Below, one piece after another: positions 1 to 3,854 of a stretch of DNA of 8,499 nt. The DNA lies in contig CAZPFP010000028.1 in the NCBI GenBank assembly GCA_964585895.1, positions 1-8,499 of the forward strand, given 5' to 3'. The position numbers and the translations under genes are program-made. Numbering within the stretch: the first letter of the stretch is position 1; each line of letters opens with the position of its first letter. Under the pieces are notes generated by a model, which was not told the DNA's origin, ran no database searches, and saw nothing but the letters and a program-made list of their open reading frames with translations. This DNA is from CAZPFP01 sp964585895 (GTDB taxonomy: Bacteria; Patescibacteriota; Microgenomatia; PFEM01; JAHIFH01).

Positions 1-11
1 GATTTTGCCGA

Positions 12-20
12 ATTATAGCA
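12..20 (-). promoter_or_regulatory. Extended -10 promoter element reading out of the left edge
   Basis: On the minus strand this reads TGCTATAAT, a perfect TATAAT with the extended TGn element. The hexamer 17 nt upstream (TTCCTC) is a poor -35, so activity would rest on the extended -10. It lies just downstream of tRNA-Gly(UCC) and would drive a gene beyond the left edge. A near-identical word (TGCTATAATTC) occurs at 916-924, which suggests a recurrent promoter type in this genome. Confidence 0.45.
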
Positions 21-47
21 CAAAATTGCAAGTTGAGGAAGAAATTG

Positions 48-118
48 AGCGGGTAGTGAGGATTGAACTCACGTCTCCTGCTTGGAAGGCAGGTGCACTA
101 CCACTGTGCTATACCCGC
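48..118 (-). tRNA. tRNA-Gly(UCC)
   Basis: This is a complete cloverleaf on the minus strand. The acceptor stem is GCGGGTA/TACCCGC with discriminator U73, and the first three pairs G1-C72, C2-G71, G3-C70 are glycine identity features. The D-loop AGTGGTA keeps G18G19. The anticodon arm is CCTGC-CTTCCAA-GCAGG with anticodon UCC, and the T-arm is GTGAG-TTCAATC-CTCAC. No CCA is encoded; the next bases are CAA. It is the last gene of the Leu-Pro-Gly tRNA run and abuts the CCA of tRNA-Pro with no gap. Confidence 0.96.
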
Positions 119-196
119 TGGTCGGGGTGGTGAGACTCGAACTCACGACCTCCTCGTCCCAAACGAGGCGCGCTAATCCAACTGCGCCACACCCCG
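119..196 (-). tRNA. tRNA-Pro(UGG), CCA encoded
   Basis: The acceptor stem is CGGGGTG/CACCCCG with A73. The D-arm is GCGC/GCGC with G18G19. The anticodon arm CCTCG-TTTGGGA-CGAGG gives anticodon UGG, and the T-arm is GTGAG-TTCGAGT-CTCAC. CCA is encoded at 119-121, and the first base of the downstream tRNA-Gly follows immediately. It is 6 nt downstream of tRNA-Leu(UAA) and most likely shares its transcript. Confidence 0.96.
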
Positions 197-202
197 ATTT
201 TG

Positions 203-286
203 TGGGTCAGGAGAGACTCGAACTCTCACCCCGATTTCGGGACGACATTTTAAGTGTCGCGCGTATGCCAATTCCGCCACTGACCC
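203..286 (-). tRNA. tRNA-Leu(UAA)
   Basis: This is a class II tRNA. The acceptor stem is GGGTCAG/CTGACCC with A73. The anticodon arm CGACA-CTTAAAA-TGTCG gives anticodon UAA. A long variable arm (CCCGAAATCGGG) is followed by the T-arm GAGAG-TTCGAGT-CTCTC. CCA is not encoded (ACAA follows). Its first base, position 286, directly follows the TGA stop of the HNH endonuclease gene, so the protein gene and tRNA have no spacer. The D-arm word GCGGAATTGGCA recurs, with one mismatch, in the tRNA 5' fragment at 804-827 on the far side of the HNH gene. Confidence 0.96.
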
Positions 287-754
287 TCATCTTCTGTTTC
301 GCCCTCGATGCGTTAGTTGCAGACTGTGGCAATTAGGACACAAAACTCTTAAGTTTTTTAAACGGTTATCATGGCTATCTCCATTAACGTGGTCTAGTTC
401 TAATGGGATTCGTCCATCGGGAGATTCAACGGCCCAGCCACATATTTCACATCGAGGTTCCTTCAATCTTTCACGAAACAAACGATTCTTAAGTTTATAG
501 CTTTGATAAAAACTATTTCGAACCAGTATCTCATTTAAAGGAATTTTTGGCACGAAAGGCATTTTCATACCTTTATTCCATCCTTTTCCTTTAAAATGAA
601 ACGTATCAATTTTATAAAGGTGCAGATATTTTTTTATTTGCTCATAATTTCCGCCCGCTTCTCTTAATCCAAGCTTATGAAGTACTTGTCTAATACTTCT
701 TGAGTTTTTTGTCGCTTTTCGTAACTGTTTAATAGACCACTTCCTGGGTCTCAT
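287..754 (-). CDS. HNH endonuclease (homing-type)
   Basis: The 155-residue protein has the architecture of the small HNH nucleases common in phages and CPR genomes. A basic N-terminal DNA-binding part (residues 5-60) carries the typical GGNY (34-37) and DTFHFKGKGWNKG (50-62) signatures. The C-terminal HNH/beta-beta-alpha-metal module has zinc cysteine pairs C102/C105 and C139/C142, D121-H122 with the catalytic general-base histidine, and H143. It probably makes nicks or breaks at a specific DNA site and promotes its own spread. The start is the ATG at 754 with no Shine-Dalgarno; an extended -10 promoter lies about 160 nt upstream. The TGA stop ends exactly at the base before tRNA-Leu(UAA). 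A degenerate tRNA-Leu 5' fragment lies about 50 nt upstream of the gene, so the gene sits between a broken and an intact tRNA-Leu front end, as expected for a mobile insertion. The family call is firm; mobility is inferred. Confidence 0.9.
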   Translation of the reverse strand: MRPRKWSIKQLRKATKNSRSIRQVLHKLGLREAGGNYEQIKKYLHLYKIDTFHFKGKGWNKGMKMPFVPKIPLNEILVRNSFYQSYKLKNRLFRERLKEPRCEICGWAVESPDGRIPLELDHVNGDSHDNRLKNLRVLCPNCHSLQLTHRGRNRR

Positions 755-803
755 ATGAACAGCTTATCATATGGGAAACGCAAAGACAATTAATTAAGTA
801 TAT

Positions 804-827
804 CTCTGCCAGTTCCGCTACCTCGGC
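804..827 (-). pseudogene. tRNA-Leu 5' fragment
   Basis: On the minus strand the segment reads as a tRNA-Leu front end: acceptor-like GCCGAGG, TA, then GCGGAACTGGCAGA of the D-arm. It then runs into AT-rich sequence with no anticodon arm or 3' half. The acceptor resembles Leu(CAG) at 4043-4125 (GCCGAAG) and the D-arm resembles Leu(GAG) at 3770-3854 (GCGGAACTGG). It lies upstream of the HNH gene and shares an 11-of-12 nt direct repeat with the D-arm of tRNA-Leu(UAA) (807-818 and 266-277). It could be a displaced tRNA half left by an insertion, or one of the tRNA-fragment repeats of this region. Confidence 0.55.
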
Positions 828-915
828 TTATGAGGTAATAATTGTTAATTATACTTTGGCGCTTCGCCGAGTTTTACTTGGTTCCGCTGTCCTCGATAAT
901 TCTTCTAATAGTTGA

Positions 916-944
916 ATTATAGCAAAAGAAGAGGTTTTTATAAA
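916..944 (-). promoter_or_regulatory. Promoter for the HNH / Leu-Pro-Gly tRNA unit
   Basis: On the minus strand there is a -35 TTTATA (939-944), a 17-nt spacer and a perfect TATAAT (916-921) preceded by TGC, which makes an extended -10. It lies just after the terminator of the upstream tRNA/ncRNA unit and points at the HNH gene and the three tRNAs downstream. No better promoter was seen between it and tRNA-Leu(UAA). The roughly 160-nt leader contains the tRNA 5' fragment at 804-827 and a GGCG-CTT-CGCC hairpin at 858-868. Confidence 0.55.
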
Positions 945-945
945 G

Positions 946-1017
946 TGAAAAAGCCGCCTGCAAACAAAGGAAAAAGGGACACCAACTGGTGTATCTTTCC
1001 TCTATTTGAGGCGGCTT
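946..1017 (-). terminator. Intrinsic terminator with long three-helix hairpin
   Basis: On the minus strand AAGCCGCCT (1009-1017) pairs with AGGCGGCTT (951-959) over 9 bp and is followed by a T run (TTTTTC). Two further helices stack inside: AGGAAA (996-1001) with TTTCCT (968-973), and ACACCA (987-992) with TGGTGT (979-984). It ends the unit that begins at the promoter near 1477 and contains two odd tRNAs and the structured RNA. The words GGAAAGATA and GTGTCCCT occur both here and in the preceding structured RNA, so alternative pairing between the two is possible. The hairpin is much longer than an ordinary terminator. Confidence 0.75.
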
Positions 1018-1028
1018 GGATGTTCGAA

Positions 1029-1190
1029 ACCCGGTGACTAATTGAGGGACACTATCTTTCCAAAGCAAGATTGGGAGTTTTATTTCATTGAGCTGTGCGA
1101 AAACAAACTCCGCACTCTTAGGGCAGCTGCCGCCCTTTAGGTCCCCAACTTTCTCGCAGTCAGTCAGTCCTACGAGGGTCGTCACCGGGT
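1029..1190 (-). ncRNA. Structured RNA of unknown family, cotranscribed with tRNAs
   Basis: The minus-strand segment is closed by a perfect 10-bp helix: ACCCGGTGAC (1181-1190) with GTCACCGGGT (1029-1038). A second helix inside pairs TTGGGGAC (1141-1148) with GTCCCTCAA (1042-1050), 8 bp with one bulge. It encloses hairpins AGGGC/GCCCT (1120-1136) and GTGCG/CGCAC (1095-1115). The loop of the latter (GAGTTT on the minus strand, 1105-1110) can pair with AAACTC (1075-1080), giving an H-type pseudoknot. It begins 2 nt after the 3' end of the interrupted tRNA and is followed by the terminator at 946-1017. I could not match it to RNase P RNA, tmRNA, SRP RNA, 6S RNA or a T-box by their conserved motifs. 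A 103-codon frame covers the segment but is not protein-like. An RNA role is supported by structure only. Confidence 0.55.
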
Positions 1191-1192
1191 AA

Positions 1193-1321
1193 TGGGCTAG
1201 GGTGGACTCGAACCACCGACATTGATCGGAAGAAAGTGACCATGGATCACCTTAGCTTGATTCGTAAGGGTGTTTCCCGGTGTTTCTCCAATCATGCTCT
1301 GCCGAACTGAGCTACTAGCCC
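1193..1321 (-). tRNA. Interrupted tRNA, Ile-like body, ~55-nt insertion in anticodon loop
   Basis: The ends form a sound tRNA on the minus strand. The acceptor stem is GGGCTAG/CTAGCCC with A73, the D-arm is GCTC-AGTTCGGCA-GAGC, the variable loop is ATGTC, and the T-arm is GGTGG-TTCGAGT-CCACC. The body resembles bacterial tRNA-Ile(GAU). Where a 7-nt anticodon loop should lie between TGATT and GATCA there are 62 nt, so the gene is 129 nt long without CCA. The stem can extend to 8 bp (TGATTGGA/TCCGATCA). The insert has a near-tandem repeat (GGAGAAACACC, GGGAAACACC) and a hairpin GGTGATC-CAT-GGTCACT. No loop with U33 and a clear anticodon is visible. It could be an intron, though too short for a normal group I intron, a decayed tRNA, or a tRNA-like RNA. 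It lies 9 nt downstream of the tRNA at 1331-1402, behind the same promoter. Confidence 0.65.
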
Positions 1322-1330
1322 GAACTATTA

Positions 1331-1402
1331 AGCGCCTGACGGGAATCGAACCCGCAACCTCTCCTTTGGCAGGAGTGCTTTGCCAAATTAAGCTACAAAC
1401 GC
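1331..1402 (-). tRNA. tRNA with contracted anticodon loop (Gly(GCC)-like or Trp(CCA))
   Basis: The acceptor stem is GCGTTTG/CAGGCGC with U73. The D-arm is GCTT-AATTTGGCA-AAGC and the T-arm is GCGGG-TTCGATT-CCCGT. The anticodon arm can be read two ways. CTCCT-GCCAA-AGGAG is a full 5-bp stem with only a 5-nt loop, which would be a Gly(GCC) that lost positions 32-33. CTCC-TGCCAAA-GGAG is a 4-bp stem with a 7-nt loop, giving CCA (Trp) but with G instead of U at position 33. The acceptor pairs G1-C72, C2-G71, G3-C70 and U73 favour glycine. A standard-loop Gly(GCC) exists at 2809-2880. No CCA is encoded. It is the first gene behind a near-consensus promoter, so it is probably transcribed. Confidence 0.7.
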
Positions 1403-1448
1403 AGACTCTTTTAAAAGAACAATCAGAGTTGTTGACCCTGATGAAATT

Positions 1449-1477
1449 ATTGTAATATTTCAGAACAGACCTGTCAA
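1449..1477 (-). promoter_or_regulatory. Near-consensus promoter for the odd-tRNA/ncRNA unit
   Basis: On the minus strand a perfect -35 TTGACA (1472-1477) is followed by a 17-nt spacer and -10 TACAAT (1449-1454, 5 of 6). Transcription would start near 1442, about 40 nt before the tRNA at 1331-1402. It would run through the interrupted tRNA and the structured RNA to the terminator at 946-1017. This is one of the two strongest promoters in the window. It lies back to back with the plus-strand gene at 1532. Confidence 0.8.
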
Positions 1478-1531
1478 GGGTAAAATTTTGCTACTAGTAT
1501 TTTTTAAAAAGGATATGTTAAGATAACAAAC

Positions 1532-2176
1532 ATGGCAGAAAACGAAAAAAAGGACAAACCAAAAGACAAGTTGAAACCAGCTTTTAAGTTAGATGAAAAG
1601 AGTAAGAAGATTTTAATTGTTTTCCTTGCTTTTTTAATTCTTGCCTTTCTTTTATTTTATTTCAAACAGTTGTTTGTAGCGGCGGTTGTTAATAATAAAC
1701 CGATTACTCGTTTTACTCTGGATCGAGAGCTGGAGAAACAAGGTGGTCAACAAGTCTTAGAAAGTCTGGTTACTAAATCTTTAATTCTTCAAGAAGCAAA
1801 AAACCAAGGGGTCATAATCACTCAAAAAGAGATTGATGAGAAAATCAGTGAAATTGAAAAGCAAGTAGAATCACAAGGCTCTGATTTGGATACTCTTTTA
1901 CTAACTCAGGGACAAACAAGAAAAAGTCTGGAAGAACAAATTAAGATTGAATTAATAATTGGAGAAATTCTTAATGATGAAATCACTATTTCTGATGAGG
2001 AAGTCCAAGAATATTATGAGGAAAACAAAGAATATTATGGAGAAGAAGCTAACTTTGAGGAAATAAAAGAGAGCATAAGAGAAGAGTTAAGACAAACAAA
2101 ACTAAGTGAGAGATTCCAATTGTGGCTTGAGGAAGTTAAACAAAAAGCAAAGATTTACTACTTCTTGAAGTTTTAA
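1532..2176 (+). CDS. Membrane-anchored SurA N-terminal-domain protein (PrsA/SurA-like, no rotamase domain)
   Basis: The 214-residue protein has a charged Lys-rich cytoplasmic start (1-26), one membrane helix (27-46, KILIVFLAFLILAFLLFYF) and then an extracytoplasmic SurA_N-type helical domain. The VAAVVNNKPITRFTLDREL stretch (49-67) is the usual start of that fold, followed by LVTKSLILQEAKNQGVIITQKEIDEKI. SurA and PrsA proteins normally insert one or two parvulin PPIase domains between the N-terminal helices and the C-terminal helix. Here the chain goes straight from ITISDEEVQEYYEENKEYY to the closing helix ending near residue 206, with no rotamase domain. It is therefore probably a chaperone for exported proteins rather than an isomerase. 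The start has no Shine-Dalgarno close by; AAGGAT is about 20 nt upstream. It is the only clear plus-strand protein gene here and converges on the ORF at 2270-2518. Confidence 0.85.
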   Translation: MAENEKKDKPKDKLKPAFKLDEKSKKILIVFLAFLILAFLLFYFKQLFVAAVVNNKPITRFTLDRELEKQGGQQVLESLVTKSLILQEAKNQGVIITQKEIDEKISEIEKQVESQGSDLDTLLLTQGQTRKSLEEQIKIELIIGEILNDEITISDEEVQEYYEENKEYYGEEANFEEIKESIREELRQTKLSERFQLWLEEVKQKAKIYYFLKF

Positions 2177-2269
2177 CCCCCTCTCGATCTCTGAAGGGCA
2201 GCCATAAACAACAACACAACTGATTTTCCTAGTCTTCATAACCCCATCTTTTAATTGATCAATGAGTTT

Positions 2270-2518
2270 TTAGACTTTCAGATTTTTTGGTTGCCTTTTT
2301 TTGTAGCGAACGCGACCGTCTACAGTCTCCAAATGTTCAATCGTTTGGATATATGCCTCCCGAGTAATTCCCGGAGCCAACAGCTGTCGTCCAATTTCTT
2401 CGACCGGAACTCCATCTCCACGAAGTTGCTTATCAAATTGATGGAATCTTTCCGCAAATCCAGTCTTAGGTAGTCTTGGAAGTCGCCATTTGGATTCTAC
2501 TTTTTCAATTTCAACCAT
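2270..2518 (-). CDS. Small hypothetical protein with strong ribosome-binding site
   Basis: The 82-residue soluble, highly charged protein belongs to no family I recognise. The start is convincing: on the minus strand GAAGGAGGTGA lies 6-7 nt before the ATG at 2518, the strongest Shine-Dalgarno in the window. Residues 1-35 are basic/aromatic (KVESKWRLPRLPKTGFAERF). Residues 36-70 look helical (VPVEEIGRQLLAPGITREAYIQTIEHL), and the tail is Lys/Arg-rich. There is no signal peptide, membrane segment or cysteine. It overlaps the end of an upstream open frame (2497-2688) by 22 nt in another phase, an arrangement typical of translationally coupled pairs. A regulator or nucleic-acid-binding role would be a guess. 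Confidence 0.6.
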   Translation of the reverse strand: MVEIEKVESKWRLPRLPKTGFAERFHQFDKQLRGDGVPVEEIGRQLLAPGITREAYIQTIEHLETVDGRVRYKKRQPKNLKV

Positions 2519-2688
2519 TTAAATTCACCTCCTTCAGGCAGGAGATTTTGGGCAATTTCATCTAACGTTCCAGTACTCAATTTGCCTGCTGTTAAGAAAC
2601 AGGCGGAAATTGCTTCGACTTTACCATAAGTTCGCCTCGTTGTAAATAAGCGCAGAGGAGTAACCTTCCCTCTCTTGGTGGAAGCAAT
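2497..2688 (-). CDS. Possible small basic protein upstream of and overlapping the 2270-2518 ORF, without a normal start codon
   Basis: A minus-strand frame is open from a TGA inside tRNA-Gln (2752-2754) to a TAG at 2497-2499, and its translation looks protein-like. It has a basic half (GRPTRPSNTTCIASTKRGK, then TPLRLFTTRRTYGKVEAI) and an amphipathic acidic half (LSTGTLDEIAQNLLPEGGEF). No ATG, GTG or TTG occurs before the middle of the frame. The coordinates given use an ATT codon at 2686-2688 (63 codons), which is only one possibility. The out-of-frame ATG at 2690 region gives just 23 codons. The Shine-Dalgarno of the next ORF lies in its EGGE codons. It may be a gene that lost its start, a frameshifted pseudogene, or a non-ATG start. 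It lies just downstream of tRNA-Gln. Confidence 0.35.
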   Translation of the reverse strand: MASTKRGKVTPLRLFTTRRTYGKVEAISACFLTAGKLSTGTLDEIAQNLLPEGGEFKWLKLKK

Positions 2689-2728
2689 ACATGTTGTGTT
2701 AGATGGCCTAGTCGGGCGCCCAACCTTG

Positions 2729-2799
2729 CTGCGAGGGATGGATTCGAACCATCATTGATGCCTTCAAAGGGCACTGTCCTGCCGTTAGACGACCTCGCA
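2729..2799 (-). tRNA. tRNA-Gln(UUG)
   Basis: The acceptor stem is TGCGAGG/CCTCGCA with G73. A short GTC/GAC D-stem of 3 bp has G18G19 in the loop. The anticodon arm GTGCC-CTTTGAA-GGCAT gives UUG, and the T-arm is GATGG-TTCGAAT-CCATC. U1-A72 and G73 fit glutamine. CCA is not encoded (CAA follows G73). It lies 9 nt downstream of tRNA-Gly(GCC) and just upstream of the small ORF pair. Confidence 0.95.
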
Positions 2800-2808
2800 T
2801 TATATTAG

Positions 2809-2880
2809 AGCGGATGATGGGATTCGCACCCACGACCTTCACATTGGCAATGTGACGTTCTACTACTGAACTACATCCGC
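2809..2880 (-). tRNA. tRNA-Gly(GCC) with altered elbow
   Basis: The acceptor stem is GCGGATG/CATCCGC with U73. The anticodon arm TCACA-TTGCCAA-TGTGA gives GCC, so the identity is clear. Two near-invariant bases are changed. The D-loop is AGTAGTA instead of AGTGGTA (A at 18), and the T-loop is TGCGAAT instead of TTCGAAT (G at 55). Positions 18 and 55 normally pair across the tRNA elbow, and both are altered here. No CCA is encoded. The first 10 bases are also the end of the upstream HTH/LAGLIDADG-like ORF, whose TAG stop is 2871-2873. It is probably transcribed from the promoter at 3573-3602 together with that ORF. Confidence 0.93.
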
Positions 2881-3554
2881 ATATCTATTCCTAATAATTT
2901 AATCCATTCAATAATTTTAACGTGCATTTTCGTGTCTGAAAAGTAAAGATTGCAAATTCCATTTACAAGTTTATTCTTTGTTAGTTTTTTGCGTGTTGGA
3001 AGGACCTGTGTTTTAATAAATTGATTTTTGGGAATTTTTAATTGCTCTGACCAAATTTTTTGCACTTTAAGCTGATCATGATCTTCATAGACAAATAGGG
3101 CTATTCTAAGCTTGTGATTGGGGACCTTCAAACACTTTCGATAAAAATTAACGGTTACTTGCTGTAACTTTAAATCACTATTAATTATAGAAACTCTACC
3201 TTGTTTTGCCTTTTCTCCTTCGCCCCAATAGAGAGAAATGCCTACTAAAAATAAAGGATCATTTTTTAAAAATTTAAACTCTTCAGCAGCCTCTTCTTTG
3301 TATTGATTGTGGCGTTTTATAGTTTCTTGTTTTTTCGCTTTGTTGAGCTTTATTAAATGCCGAGCATTTCTTTTTTTCCATTTGTTGTTTATTCGATTCC
3401 GTACTGACTGAGACCATTTTTCAGTAGCGAACCAGCAACTCAAAGTACTTCTAGCAATACCGAGTTCCTTATTTATTTCAGAATAGCTTTTACCACTCTT
3501 TCTCAATTTTTTTGCGCTCAAATAAAGAATTTTTTGTTGAGGCATTTTGAACAA
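2871..3554 (-). CDS. HTH + LAGLIDADG-like protein, putative homing endonuclease, overlapping tRNA-Gly
   Basis: The 227-residue protein starts with a helix-turn-helix (about residues 5-45; LRKSGKSYSEINKELGIARSTLSCW). A basic linker follows (50-95). From residue 97 comes a domain seen in many CPR ORFs, starting DPLFLVGISLYWGEGEK (99-115) and continuing with NSD (125-127), YEDHD (156-160) and IWSEQLKIP (167-175). I read GISLYWGEGE as a diverged LAGLIDADG helix with an acidic active-site residue; this is inference, and only one such motif is clear. The start could be the ATG at 3554 or the one at 3545; neither has a Shine-Dalgarno. A TTGACA-N18-TATCCT promoter predicts a very short leader. The last three codons and the TAG stop lie in the 5' end of tRNA-Gly(GCC), a 10-nt overlap. 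Like the HNH gene at 287-754, it ends at a tRNA front end. Confidence 0.7.
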   Translation of the reverse strand: MFKMPQQKILYLSAKKLRKSGKSYSEINKELGIARSTLSCWFATEKWSQSVRNRINNKWKKRNARHLIKLNKAKKQETIKRHNQYKEEAAEEFKFLKNDPLFLVGISLYWGEGEKAKQGRVSIINSDLKLQQVTVNFYRKCLKVPNHKLRIALFVYEDHDQLKVQKIWSEQLKIPKNQFIKTQVLPTRKKLTKNKLVNGICNLYFSDTKMHVKIIEWIKLLGIDMRM

Positions 3555-3572
3555 TTACTATGATACTAGACT

Positions 3573-3602
3573 AGGATAAACTCGAATGTTCTAATTTGTC
3601 AA
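3573..3602 (-). promoter_or_regulatory. Promoter for the HTH/LAGLIDADG-like ORF and downstream tRNAs
   Basis: On the minus strand a perfect -35 TTGACA (3597-3602), an 18-nt spacer and TATCCT (3573-3578, 4 of 6) predict a start near 3566. That is only about 12 nt before the ATG at 3554. Transcription would continue into tRNA-Gly(GCC), tRNA-Gln(UUG) and the small ORF pair. tRNA-Phe ends 8 nt further upstream. Confidence 0.6.
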
Positions 3603-3609
3603 GGAGCAA

Positions 3610-3685
3610 TGGTGGCAAGGGGCGGAGTCGAACCGCCATCTCATGTTTTTCAGACACGCGCCGTCACCGCGTTGGCTACCTTGCC
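3610..3685 (-). tRNA. tRNA-Phe(GAA), CCA encoded
   Basis: The acceptor stem is GGCAAGG/CCTTGCC with A73. A 3-bp D-stem GCC/GGC has an 11-nt loop with the GG pair. The anticodon arm CGTGT-CTGAAAA-ACATG gives GAA, and the T-arm is GGCGG-TTCGACT-CCGCC. CCA is encoded at 3610-3612. It is 1 nt downstream of tRNA-Val, so the two are surely processed from one transcript. Confidence 0.95.
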
Positions 3686-3686
3686 T

Positions 3687-3762
3687 TGGTGGGCGATGAG
3701 GGTCTCGAACCCCCAACCTTTTGGATGTAAACCAAACGCTCTACCAATTGAGCTAATCGCCC
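3687..3762 (-). tRNA. tRNA-Val(UAC), CCA encoded
   Basis: The acceptor stem is GGGCGAT/ATCGCCC with A73. The D-arm is GCTC-AATTGGTA-GAGC. The anticodon arm TTTGG-TTTACAT-CCAAA gives UAC, and the T-arm is GGGGG-TTCGAGA-CCCTC. CCA is encoded at 3687-3689. It lies between tRNA-Leu(GAG), 7 nt upstream, and tRNA-Phe. Confidence 0.96.
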
Positions 3763-3769
3763 TTTTAAG

Positions 3770-3854
3770 TGCGGACGGAGAGACTTGAACTCTCACAGAC
3801 TTATCGTCCATAGCCTCCTCAAGGCTACGCGTCTACCAGTTCCGCCACGTCCGC
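3770..3854 (-). tRNA. tRNA-Leu(GAG)
   Basis: This is a class II tRNA. The acceptor stem is GCGGACG/CGTCCGC with A73. The D-arm is GCGG-AACTGGTAGA-CGCG. The anticodon arm TAGCC-TTGAGGA-GGCTA gives GAG. A long variable arm is followed by the T-arm GAGAG-TTCAAGT-CTCTC. CCA is not encoded. Its first 13 nt plus upstream flank (3842-3865) are duplicated at 3971-3994 with one mismatch, which leaves an orphan tRNA front end upstream. Confidence 0.95.

Noticed and set aside
82..336. 84-codon plus-strand frame across the tRNA cluster
   Set aside because: It is antisense to three tRNAs, and its translation is simply read-through of their arms.
874..1185. 103-codon minus-strand open frame
   Set aside because: It lies across the structured RNA and terminator, its translation has no family resemblance, and the base pairing of the region explains the sequence better.
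1270..1455. 61-codon plus-strand frame
   Set aside because: It is antisense to two tRNA-like genes and their promoter, with no ribosome site.
2177..2269. Short minus-strand frame antisense to the end of the SurA-like gene
   Set aside because: It is short, has no ribosome-binding site, and most of it overlaps a well-supported gene in antisense.
2592..2774. 60-codon minus-strand frame
   Set aside because: It starts inside tRNA-Gln, and a different frame of the same stretch is more protein-like.
3573..3600. Possible T-arm remnant (TTCGAGT) upstream of the LAGLIDADG-like ORF
   Set aside because: The flanks do not pair as a T-stem, and the segment is better explained as promoter spacer.
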